Shown piece by piece: positions 7,575 through 14,375 of a stretch of DNA of 16,701 nucleotides. The position numbers were made by a program, and so were the translations under genes. The notes beneath the pieces are model-generated. The model saw only the letters and a list, made by a program, of their open reading frames with translations, did not search any database and was not told where the DNA came from. Source of the stretch: DATEHG01 sp041691295 (GTDB lineage Bacteria; Gemmatimonadota; Gemmatimonadetes; Gemmatimonadales; GWC2-71-9); NCBI GenBank assembly GCA_041691295.1, contig JBEPVA010000076.1, positions 1-16,701 on the forward strand. Direction: 5' to 3'. The stretch's first letter is position 1; every line of letters begins with the position of its first letter.

Positions 7575-9014
7575 CTAGTGCTGTTCCCTCCCAACGTAAG
7601 TCTCGAAAAAGCCGCTGCCTGAATCTGCAATAGCCTTCCCGCCGACCAATCCCATCAGCGTGAAATTGCCCCGCATCTGCAGGAAGTAGACAATCCCGCC
7701 GACCCCCGGCCGCCCTGTGGCGTGGATGTCGGCGATCCTGGCACTGACCAGGACCGAGTCCTGGTCCCGCACCGCCTCGAAGCTGAAGCCCGTCGGCGCC
7801 ACGACACCTGGCAAACCTGGAACGGCGCGTGACCCCGCATATCGTATCCCGGCCGCGCGGAAGATCTGGCGGACTCCCAGTGAATCAACCAGAGCAACGA
7901 ACGAGCTGCTGCCACCTGCGCCGCCGCTGTCAGGCGCATGCACTCCGCCATACAACAGGTTGAACTCCGCTCCGCGTGCCGACCCCCAGTCCCACGAGAC
8001 GCCGCGCCAGACCCCCCAGTTGTGGTCGTGATAGGCCGGCACCTGGTCCAGGGCCCGGCAGCGGCCAGCCGCGCAGGTCGAACCGCTCGCGGTAGCCGAT
8101 AGCGCCGGGACGACATAACCAGACACCAGTTCATCGTCCCGCAGGATGACCGGCGGGAAATAGCGATTGGCGGCGGGATGAATGGTCAGATCGGCGCTGA
8201 CTCCTTCGAGCGGCTCGATTCGGAGGTGATAGATGCCCCCGGACTGAGTGACTGAACCCTGGCCAACCGTCAAATTGGCTGAGGCGGTATCAATCCTGAT
8301 CTGATCCGGACCGACGGTGCTGGTGTATTGACGATACTCGCCATCCGGCGTCCGCCTGGTGATCAGCACTTCCCCGCCCCAGCGCCCCACTGGAACCCGC
8401 CCACCCACCAGCAGGGTCAGGTACCACCACTCCTGCGGCGCCACCTCGATGTTGTAATACTGCCACTCCGCCCAGGTCGAATCGCCGGTCGGGTTGAAAT
8501 GGAATCGATCGAGCTCATCGTAGAGCGCGGTCGCGGTCGGAAACGCGAATGCCGAGTCGGCAGGGGTATCGGTCCAGCCGCCACTCAGGACTTCGAACTC
8601 GGCCCCGACGGCGGCGGACCGACTGGGCAGCTCCGCCCCCGCTCGCACGGGTACGACCGAACCGTTCACGGACAGGTAGGCCAGCTTGTGTTCCAGTGTC
8701 GGAGAGACCGCCCGGACCGCCTGGCCCCAGCGCGGGCCACCCAGCAGCTGGCGGGTGACAAACCGGGCCCGGTCGATGGTGAAGAACATGCCGGACAGCC
8801 CGCCGGTCCGCATGGCCTCGACGTCGATCCCGTCGGGCAGCACGGTGACCTCACCGCCACCGACCAGCGAGACATCGCGCGACTGGTTGACCATCGCCTC
8901 ACCGACCGAGAGCAGCACGATCATGACGCCGACTCCCAGTCCGAATCCCAGCAGCAGCACCAGTGCCCGGCCGGGTTTGACCAGGAGATTGCGGAAGGCC
9001 AGAGTGAACATCAT
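7575..9014 (-). CDS. membrane-anchored CrtC/AttH lipocalin-like protein fused to a permease N-terminus
   Basis: A 479-residue protein. Residues 1-45 are the start of an FtsX/MacB-type permease (FRNLLVKPGRALVLLLGFGL and the rest of one helix). Residues 46 to about 165 resemble the first part of such a permease's periplasmic domain (VTVLPDGIDV, AVRAVSPTLEHKLAYL). From about residue 175 it becomes a CrtC/AttH-type lipocalin-like domain: WAEWQYYNIEV, WWYLTLLVGGRVP, HDHNWGVWRGVSWDW at residues 329-343, and GFFETYVG at the end. No later permease helices exist. It is the last gene of the ABC operon, 102 bases after the ATPase gene. AttH-type proteins are the periplasmic partner in AttEFGH-type systems; the cargo is unknown. 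The final residues and stop (7575-7586) fall in sequence resembling the repeat tail. ATG at 9011 is an alternative start. Confidence 0.75.
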   Translation of the reverse strand: MMFTLAFRNLLVKPGRALVLLLGFGLGVGVMIVLLSVGEAMVNQSRDVSLVGGGEVTVLPDGIDVEAMRTGGLSGMFFTIDRARFVTRQLLGGPRWGQAVRAVSPTLEHKLAYLSVNGSVVPVRAGAELPSRSAAVGAEFEVLSGGWTDTPADSAFAFPTATALYDELDRFHFNPTGDSTWAEWQYYNIEVAPQEWWYLTLLVGGRVPVGRWGGEVLITRRTPDGEYRQYTSTVGPDQIRIDTASANLTVGQGSVTQSGGIYHLRIEPLEGVSADLTIHPAANRYFPPVILRDDELVSGYVVPALSATASGSTCAAGRCRALDQVPAYHDHNWGVWRGVSWDWGSARGAEFNLLYGGVHAPDSGGAGGSSSFVALVDSLGVRQIFRAAGIRYAGSRAVPGLPGVVAPTGFSFEAVRDQDSVLVSARIADIHATGRPGVGGIVYFLQMRGNFTLMGLVGGKAIADSGSGFFETYVGREQH

Positions 9015-9015
9015 C

Positions 9016-9050
9016 AGCCGTTAGCCATTAGCTCTTAGCCGTGAGCAAGA
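9016..9050 (-). repeat. heptad array before the lipocalin-like gene
   Basis: Five 7-base units on the plus strand: agccgtt, agccatt, agctctt, agccgtg, agcaaga. It ends 2 bases upstream of the minus-strand start codon, where a ribosome binding site would normally sit. None is evident. Confidence 0.7.
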
Positions 9051-9075
9051 CAATCGCAGCAGGAGCGTGGAGCAA

Positions 9076-9096
9076 CCCCTCTCCCCTCTCCTGTCT
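9076..9096 (-). repeat. short heptad array (cccctct)
   Basis: Three 7-base units: cccctct, cccctct, cctgtct. It lies downstream of the ATPase stop codon, in the 102-base gap inside the ABC operon. Confidence 0.6.
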
Positions 9097-9116
9097 CCGC
9101 GGATCCTGTTCGCGGT

Positions 9117-9791
9117 TCACTGCTCACCCACAATCCGCCCATCCAGCATTCGGACGACCCGCCCCGCCTCCGCCGCCAGCCGATCGTCGTGGGTGACGAC
9201 CAGCAGGGTGACGCCATCGGTGTTGAGCCGGCGGAACAGCGCCAGTACTTCCTTCCCAGTCGCGGCGTCGAGTTCGCCGGTGGGCTCATCGGCCAGCACC
9301 AGCGCCGGCTGGTTGGCCAGTGCCCGGGCAATGGCCACCCGCTGCATCTCTCCACCTGATAACTCGGTGGCGCGGTGATCGCCTCGGCTGGCCAGGCCGA
9401 CGTACTCCAGCAGCTCGCGAGCCCGGGCCTTCCGGTCGGTCCGCGACAATCCGGCCTCGGACATCGGCAGTTCGACATTCTCGAGTGCAGTCAGCACCGG
9501 CAGCAGATGGAACCGCTGAAAGACGAAGCCCAGGCGAGTCAGCCTGAGATTGGTCAACTGGCGGTCGTTGAGCGTGGACAGCGTCGTGCCGAGCAGTTCA
9601 ACCGCTCCGCGCGATGGCTCATCGAGCCCACCAGCCAGCTGCAGCAGCGTTGACTTGCCGCACCCCGACGGTCCAACGATCGCGGTGTATGACCCCGCTT
9701 CAACTTCGAGCGAGACTCCGCGGAGTGCGTGCACCGTCTCCCCGCGCATTGGGAAATCCTTGGCCAGGTCGGTGGCCCGGAGGATCGTCAT
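9117..9791 (-). CDS. LolD/MacB-type ABC transporter ATPase
   Basis: A 224-residue ATPase of the LolD/MacB/AttE class. All motifs are present: Walker A GPSGCGKST (residues 40-48), Q-loop Gln92 in FVFQRF, signature LSGGEMQR (144-151), Walker B LVLADEP (164-170) with catalytic Glu169, and the H-loop His201 in VVTHDD. The length is typical. The ATG at 9791 overlaps the TGA of the upstream permease (ATGA), so it is translationally coupled; the frame could open earlier, but that would run into the permease gene. It powers the FtsX-type permeases encoded beside it. In this transporter class the ATPase drives conformational work on periplasmic or membrane-bound cargo rather than simple import. Confidence 0.93.
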   Translation of the reverse strand: MTILRATDLAKDFPMRGETVHALRGVSLEVEAGSYTAIVGPSGCGKSTLLQLAGGLDEPSRGAVELLGTTLSTLNDRQLTNLRLTRLGFVFQRFHLLPVLTALENVELPMSEAGLSRTDRKARARELLEYVGLASRGDHRATELSGGEMQRVAIARALANQPALVLADEPTGELDAATGKEVLALFRRLNTDGVTLLVVTHDDRLAAEAGRVVRMLDGRIVGEQ

Positions 9792-10975
9792 GTGGCCTCC
9801 TGCCGCAGGGTGGCGGCAATCGGTGCGCTGGCGGCCCGCCATGCTGGCCAGGCGCCGGCCAGGCAGCCGGCCACCAGCAGCACCAGTGCCGCGATGGCCA
9901 GACTCTGGGCCCGCGGCACGAAGAACGAAATGGCGGCGGGCAGTCCGGGAAATGAGGTCAGGATCCGGTCAAGAAACCGGGCGGTGAAGAGGCCGAGTCC
10001 TGTGCCGGCCAGTCCACCCACCATGGTGAGCGCGGTGCCTTCGGCGATGACGCCGGTCACGATCCTGCTTCGAGCCACTCCAATGGCGCGGAGCGTCGCG
10101 ATTTCACCGAGTCGTTCATTGACGGTGATCGTCAGCAGGGTGCCGACCAGCAGCAATGTCACGATCAGGCTCACACTGCCGAGGATCAGCGACAACTGGC
10201 GGAAGTAGACCAGCCGCTCCCGAAAGACCTTGACCAGGTCCGCAACGCTGTTGATCCCGAGATCGGGATGCCTGGTCCGGAGCCGGACCGCCATCGCATC
10301 CGGATCGGTGCCATCAGTCAGCTTGAGCGCCAGCGCCGAGACCTGGTCACTGCTGGCCTGCCCGGTGAGCTGCTGCAGCACCGGGACCAGGATGCCCACC
10401 GATGGCTGGCCCCGGTAGTCGTACAACCAGCGGACCGTCCCTCTCACCACCAGGGTTCGCTGAGTCTGCGCCGTCGCGAGCTGGGGATCGAGGCCGCCGA
10501 TCAGGTTGAGCCTGTCCCCCGGCTTGGCATTCAGCCGCAGTGCCAGCGGTTCGCCAAGCAGCACGCCGGTCGAATCGCGCGGCGCGAGATCGGCGCCGCT
10601 GACCAGTTGGTACATGGCCTGGGCGGACGGATCGATGCCGTAGCCGGTCACCGTGATCCGCACGGAATCCGACCCCAGGTGGAGCGAGGCGCCCAGCAGC
10701 GGGGCGACTGCATCGACACCCGGTTCCTGCCGCAACGAAGCGATCAACCCCGAGGCCCCCGGAATTCCGGCCTCGGTATCGAATGGCAGCGTGCCCTTGG
10801 GCGAGATCCTGATCTGGTAGCCCCGCCCGACCAGCAGCTGTTCGAAGCTCCGTTCGATGCCACCAGCCAGCAGTACCATGTCGAGCAGCATCGCGGAGGT
10901 GACGGCAATCCCCAGCATTGCGAGAATAGTCCGCTGCGGCCGTCGCAGCAGGTTCCGGGCGCCGAGTCCGTGCAT
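9788..10975 (-). CDS. FtsX-type ABC permease, full length
   Basis: A 395-residue membrane protein with the usual MacB/LolC/FtsX order. The first part is a cytoplasmic start (ARNLLRRPQRTILAMLGIAV) and membrane helix 1. A periplasmic domain follows to about residue 265, containing GYQIRISPKG and GVLLGEPLALRLNAKPGD at 137-154. Three C-terminal helices complete it, including LGSVSLIVTLLLVGTLLTIT and the coupling segment NERLGEIATLRAIGVARSRI that contacts the ATPase. The start ATG overlaps the upstream gene's stop by one base (TGATG), and its stop overlaps the ATPase start, so the three genes are tightly coupled. This is the intact reference for the shortened permease gene before it. Confidence 0.9.
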   Translation of the reverse strand: MHGLGARNLLRRPQRTILAMLGIAVTSAMLLDMVLLAGGIERSFEQLLVGRGYQIRISPKGTLPFDTEAGIPGASGLIASLRQEPGVDAVAPLLGASLHLGSDSVRITVTGYGIDPSAQAMYQLVSGADLAPRDSTGVLLGEPLALRLNAKPGDRLNLIGGLDPQLATAQTQRTLVVRGTVRWLYDYRGQPSVGILVPVLQQLTGQASSDQVSALALKLTDGTDPDAMAVRLRTRHPDLGINSVADLVKVFRERLVYFRQLSLILGSVSLIVTLLLVGTLLTITVNERLGEIATLRAIGVARSRIVTGVIAEGTALTMVGGLAGTGLGLFTARFLDRILTSFPGLPAAISFFVPRAQSLAIAALVLLVAGCLAGAWPAWRAASAPIAATLRQEAT

Positions 10976-11799
10976 CAGCCCCGCCGCCAGAGTTCGAGTG
11001 CCGGGGTCCGGACCAGCCGCCAGGCGGCAAACGATCCGGCCAGCACCCCGAGCAGCAGCGAAAGCACGATCGAGAAGCGGACGATTTCAGGGGTGATCAG
11101 CGAAAAAATCAGCCGGGTGCTGAAGTAGTGCTGGTAGTAGAGGTTGGTGGCCGCTCCTGCGACCACCGCGAGCACCAGCCCGAGGATCGAGCCGATGACT
11201 GCAACCAGGCAGGCCTCGAGCAGCAGCGCCCCGAAGATGGTGCGCCGCCGGACTCCGACAAACCGGAGCATGGCCGCGTCGAGCCGCCGCTCCTCGACCT
11301 TGAGCAGCATGATGCACAGCAGGAAGATGGCGCTGGCCACGACCGAGATGACGGCGATGGCCTGGTGAAACCGCGAGACGACCCGGAAGGTCTGTGACGA
11401 CTCGGAGGCGATCACGGCCGATGGATAGGCCCGGTATCCGAATGCAATCTGGTTAAACGCCGCCGCCATGCTGTCGGGCCGCTGCCCTGGTGTGAGGGCC
11501 ACCGCAATCCGGTCGACCCGGTCCGGTGCGCCCAGCAGCTGCTGCAGATCGGGCAGGTGCAGCCGGATCCGTTTCTCCCCCCGGGTGATGGTGGCGGGGT
11601 CCGCCCTGGGCTGGTAGATGGCGGCAACCACCGCGGGCAGTGTCACCCGATCAGCCGATACACCCACCCTCAGAGTGTCCCCCACCTTGAGCCCCATTGC
11701 CTCAGCGGTGTTCCGCTCCACCGCAATCGGTACCGCCGACTGCAGTTGGGCCCAAAGTTCAGCCGGGAAAAAACAGAGCAGCAGGGCAATGAGGCGCAT
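10975..11799 (-). CDS. C-terminal half of an FtsX-type permease with a signal peptide
   Basis: A 274-residue protein (278 if it starts at 11811). It opens with an apparent signal sequence (MRLIALLLCFFPAELWAQ) instead of the cytoplasmic start and first helix of FtsX permeases. Residues 23-45 (VPIAVERNTAEAMGLKVGD) match in position and character the segment at 137-156 of the next permease. From there to the end both proteins have nearly the same length, about 253 against 259 residues. The three C-terminal helices and coupling segment are intact: AVISVVASAIFLLCIML, EERRLDAAMLRFVGVRRRTI, FSIVLSLLLGVLAGSFAAW. The start at 11799 has gaggcgga just upstream. It follows the peptidase stop by 49 bases (37 for the longer start). 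The missing N-terminal half appears at the front of the lipocalin-like protein. Confidence 0.8.
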   Translation of the reverse strand: MRLIALLLCFFPAELWAQLQSAVPIAVERNTAEAMGLKVGDTLRVGVSADRVTLPAVVAAIYQPRADPATITRGEKRIRLHLPDLQQLLGAPDRVDRIAVALTPGQRPDSMAAAFNQIAFGYRAYPSAVIASESSQTFRVVSRFHQAIAVISVVASAIFLLCIMLLKVEERRLDAAMLRFVGVRRRTIFGALLLEACLVAVIGSILGLVLAVVAGAATNLYYQHYFSTRLIFSLITPEIVRFSIVLSLLLGVLAGSFAAWRLVRTPALELWRRG

Positions 11800-11848
11800 G
11801 GTCCGCCTCATACCCGGCTGCTCGGCCAAAGCTCCGGCCAGATTCGCC

Positions 11849-14272
11849 TCACATCTGCGGCTTGAGCGCACCCTGAATGGCGGTCCGAACTGTGACCCGC
11901 TTCTCGGTGGCCAGCGTGGCGGTGAGTTTGGCCTTGCCGGCATCGCCGCCGACCCGGGCCAGGGTGCGGACCGCGGCCGAAGCAAACAGCGGATCGGGGT
12001 CGCCGAGATACTTGGTCGACGTCGCGATCGCATCGGCTTTGTCGGTCCTGCCGGCCAGGAAGTTGAGCGCCGCCTGCCGCAAGTTCCTCGGCTCCGACGG
12101 ATCGGTCAGCTTGACCAGGGCGGGTACGACCTGTGGATCAGACTGCTTGCTGATCTGGAACGCGGCGGTCTGCCGAAGACCGAGCGGCCAATCGGCCGAG
12201 GTCCGCTTGAGCAGCATATCGAAATCCATCTTGCTGGCCGGATCGAGCAGGACCGCGGCCTGCTGGCGCACGGCATCATTGGGATCATCCTGCAGCATGA
12301 CCCTGGCAATCGGGATGACCCCCGCCGAGTCGAACGCCGACAGCGTGGACAGTGCCTGGCTCCGGACACTTCCCACCGGATCCCGCAGCGCCGAGCGAAC
12401 CACGCTCAGGCTGGCCGGGTTCTTCCCATCCCGGATCTGCCGCAGTGCCTCTTCCCGCAGCGACGGTTCCCGCTCATTGAGCACGATCAGCCGCCGGGCC
12501 GCCTCGGAGGTGGTATCGGTCGACTTGTCGAGCGCCCGGAGCGCCCAGTTGCGGGCCCCGAATTCCAGATCGTGCCGCGCCATATCCGACAGCTCGGCCG
12601 GCGTCTGGTCCGTCGAAACCGTGCCGAGCAGCCAGGCCCCTTCATCGAACCGGAATGACAGAGGTTGGCCCGGAAGCGTGAGCGAAAAGGTTTCCTGCTG
12701 CTTGGTGACCATGACCTCGCGCCGCACTACCGAATCCGCCGTGATGATCCGGATCGTCACCGGAAAGCGGAACAGTGGATGGGTCGAATCGATCGGCTGG
12801 GTCTCGGTTACGGAAACGGCGAGGGTCTTCGACCCGCCATCCCACTTTCGCTCGACCTTGACCTTCGGATAGCCGATTCCGTAGCACCACTGGTCGAAGA
12901 ACCAGTCGAGATCGCGGTTGGCGGTCTTCTCGAACGCGATGGCCAGGTCCGCGGTGAGCACCGGCTTGTGGGCGTTGTCGGTGAGGAAGCGGCGCATCCC
13001 GGCCCAGAACAGCGAATCGCCGAGCAGCCGGCGCATCTGGTGCGCCACCTGGGCGCCCTTGGGATAGATGTGGCCGCTGAAGAAGGTCTGGATCGGATCG
13101 CCGGTGGTGTCACCCCAGACGAGCGGCCGGACCTGGTTGAGATCGGCGGCCATGGCCTGCTGCTGCTGGCCCCACCACGACAGCTGCCCCGCCGACCACC
13201 CTCGGCTCTTCTCGTTCTGGACCGATTCCATGTAGGTGGTCAGACCTTCGTTGAGCCAGGCGTTGGACCAGGTGGCGGTGGTCGTCAGGTCGCCGAACCA
13301 CTGGTGGGCCAGCTCGTGCGCCGCCAGCCCGCGCCCGCCCTGCTCCGGCTCGCCACCGGGGCCGTGCAGCACCAGGTCGGTCTGGGTCGTGGCAGAGACA
13401 TTTTCCATCCCGCCGTAGGTAAAGTCGGGAATGACCGACTGGGCATACTTGGGCCAGGCATAGTTCACGCCCAGCACCTGGGAGTAGATCTCCAGCATGG
13501 AGGGTGTTTCGCCGAAGGTGCGCCAGGCGGCGTCCACCGTGTCGCCGGAAACCCAGTAGTCGACTGGCCGGCCGCGCCATTGATCGTGCAGCACCACCAG
13601 CGGGCCGATGACGACGGAGTAGAGATACGTCGAGGCGGGATCATCCTGGACCCAGTGCCAGACCTGCTGCCGGCCGTCGGCCGTCTTCTTCACGTCGGCC
13701 AGCCGGCCATTGGACAGCACCGACTGACCGGTATCGGCGGTGACCAGGAATTCCCAGGTCGTCTTGTCATTGGGAAAGTCGTAGGTCGGGATCCAGCTCC
13801 GGGTTTCGATGGCCTCACCCTGGCTCCAGACGATATGCCGGCGGGGAACGAAGTAGAGTCCCCGTTCCGGCACCGCGTTGTACTTGAGGGAAAAGCTGAC
13901 CGTGTCACCGGCGGCAAATTTCTTCGCCAGCTTGACCGTCACATGCGTCGAGTCGGAGGTGTACTTGAGTTTCTTGCCGTCGCCGCTGGTCGCCGATTCG
14001 ATGTTGATGTTGGCGGCATCGAGCCGGACCGTGTCCGCCGGCGCGGTGGCCACGATGGTGGTGAGGACCTGACCGTTGACCTGCCGGTGGGCCCAGTCGA
14101 TCCCGATCGCGATTCGCTGGTGAATCAGGTCGAATCGCCGAGGCCGCTCAGGCCAGACCTTGGGCGGCGTGTAGGCGCCGATGGTCTGGGCCGAGGCCGA
14201 CAGTGGCGCCAGGATTGCCAGCGCGACGAGGAGCTCAAGGGCGGAAGCAGGACGACGGGGCGGTAGGCGCAT
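11849..14272 (-). CDS. secreted M1-family metallopeptidase with helical-repeat C-terminus
   Basis: An 807-residue exported zinc aminopeptidase-like protein. The N-terminus is a signal peptide with cleavage near ASAQ. An M1-type N-terminal beta domain follows. The catalytic domain has GGMEN at 287-291 (exopeptidase motif), HELAH at 319-323 and Glu342 in WLNEG as third zinc ligand, plus Tyr403 in HIYPKGAQV, the expected transition-state tyrosine. All key residues are present. After about residue 560 the protein is a run of short helices resembling HEAT repeats (VRSALRDPVGSVRSQALSTL and others). The start at 14272 fits the signal peptide. It is the first gene of a probable operon with the ABC transporter genes. 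It would act in the periplasm or outside; the link to the transporter is by position only. Confidence 0.9.
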   Translation of the reverse strand: MRLPPRRPASALELLVALAILAPLSASAQTIGAYTPPKVWPERPRRFDLIHQRIAIGIDWAHRQVNGQVLTTIVATAPADTVRLDAANINIESATSGDGKKLKYTSDSTHVTVKLAKKFAAGDTVSFSLKYNAVPERGLYFVPRRHIVWSQGEAIETRSWIPTYDFPNDKTTWEFLVTADTGQSVLSNGRLADVKKTADGRQQVWHWVQDDPASTYLYSVVIGPLVVLHDQWRGRPVDYWVSGDTVDAAWRTFGETPSMLEIYSQVLGVNYAWPKYAQSVIPDFTYGGMENVSATTQTDLVLHGPGGEPEQGGRGLAAHELAHQWFGDLTTTATWSNAWLNEGLTTYMESVQNEKSRGWSAGQLSWWGQQQQAMAADLNQVRPLVWGDTTGDPIQTFFSGHIYPKGAQVAHQMRRLLGDSLFWAGMRRFLTDNAHKPVLTADLAIAFEKTANRDLDWFFDQWCYGIGYPKVKVERKWDGGSKTLAVSVTETQPIDSTHPLFRFPVTIRIITADSVVRREVMVTKQQETFSLTLPGQPLSFRFDEGAWLLGTVSTDQTPAELSDMARHDLEFGARNWALRALDKSTDTTSEAARRLIVLNEREPSLREEALRQIRDGKNPASLSVVRSALRDPVGSVRSQALSTLSAFDSAGVIPIARVMLQDDPNDAVRQQAAVLLDPASKMDFDMLLKRTSADWPLGLRQTAAFQISKQSDPQVVPALVKLTDPSEPRNLRQAALNFLAGRTDKADAIATSTKYLGDPDPLFASAAVRTLARVGGDAGKAKLTATLATEKRVTVRTAIQGALKPQM

Positions 14273-14325
14273 GTGGGGTCCGGAGATCGGTTGAATGTGG
14301 CACGTATGGCCGCAAAGACCGGCGA

Positions 14326-14354
14326 ATAGTATCGTACTGCTACGCAGGTGCCAG
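14326..14354 (-). promoter_or_regulatory. candidate promoter of the peptidase-ABC operon
   Basis: On the minus strand CTGGCA (14354-14349) and TACTAT (14331-14326) are separated by 17 bases, a reasonable sigma-70-like spacing. Transcription would start about 45 bases before the peptidase ATG. The opposite strand reads TAGTAT at 14327-14332 and could serve the divergent dehydrogenase gene. Each box matches the consensus at only four of six bases. Confidence 0.3.
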
Positions 14355-14364
14355 CCGACGTCTC

Positions 14365-14370
14365 AAGGAG
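14365..14370 (+). promoter_or_regulatory. Shine-Dalgarno site that fixes a GTG start
   Basis: AAGGAG lies 5 bases before GTG at 14376. This supports GTG as the start of the dehydrogenase-like gene over the earlier ATG at 14295, which would add residues unlike the family. Confidence 0.85.
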
Positions 14371-14375
14371 CGACC

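Larger units (their letters stand above)
6452..7577. repeat. array of five related repeat units with inverted arms
   Basis: Units begin at cgcggatgaa-type motifs at 6452, 6641, 6912, 7183 and 7391, with lengths 189, 271, 271, 208 and about 187. Each starts with a left arm (cgcggatgaacgcggacg and on) and ends with a right arm (aagcgtccgtggccttccgc type) that is close to the inverse of the left arm. The clearest pair is 7390-7424 with 7541-7574. Between them lies a conserved core with small hairpins. Reading frames across it are compositionally odd, and the 271 and 208 periods are not multiples of 3, so no real gene is supported. The array fills the convergent gap between the DinB-like gene and the lipocalin-like gene. 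It resembles REP/BIME or MITE-like non-coding repeats; no transposase is present. Confidence 0.85.

Noticed and set aside
6452..7577. CRISPR array
   Set aside because: Units are 187-271 bases with similarity throughout; there are no short direct repeats separated by unique spacers and no cas genes.
6452..7577. Insertion sequence or transposon
   Set aside because: No transposase frame and no clear target-site duplication. At most a non-autonomous element.
6457..7622. Several overlapping open frames of 60-130 codons in the repeat array
   Set aside because: They repeat the same translated repeat text in shifted frames. Periods of 271 and 208 break the frame, and no ribosome binding sites or family motifs are visible.
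12665..14266. 533-codon open frame on the plus strand
   Set aside because: Antisense to the M1 peptidase, whose catalytic motifs are complete.
14291..14319. TTGAAT as a -35 box for the dehydrogenase gene
   Set aside because: No acceptable -10 box at 16-18 bases downstream; only AAAGAC is found there.
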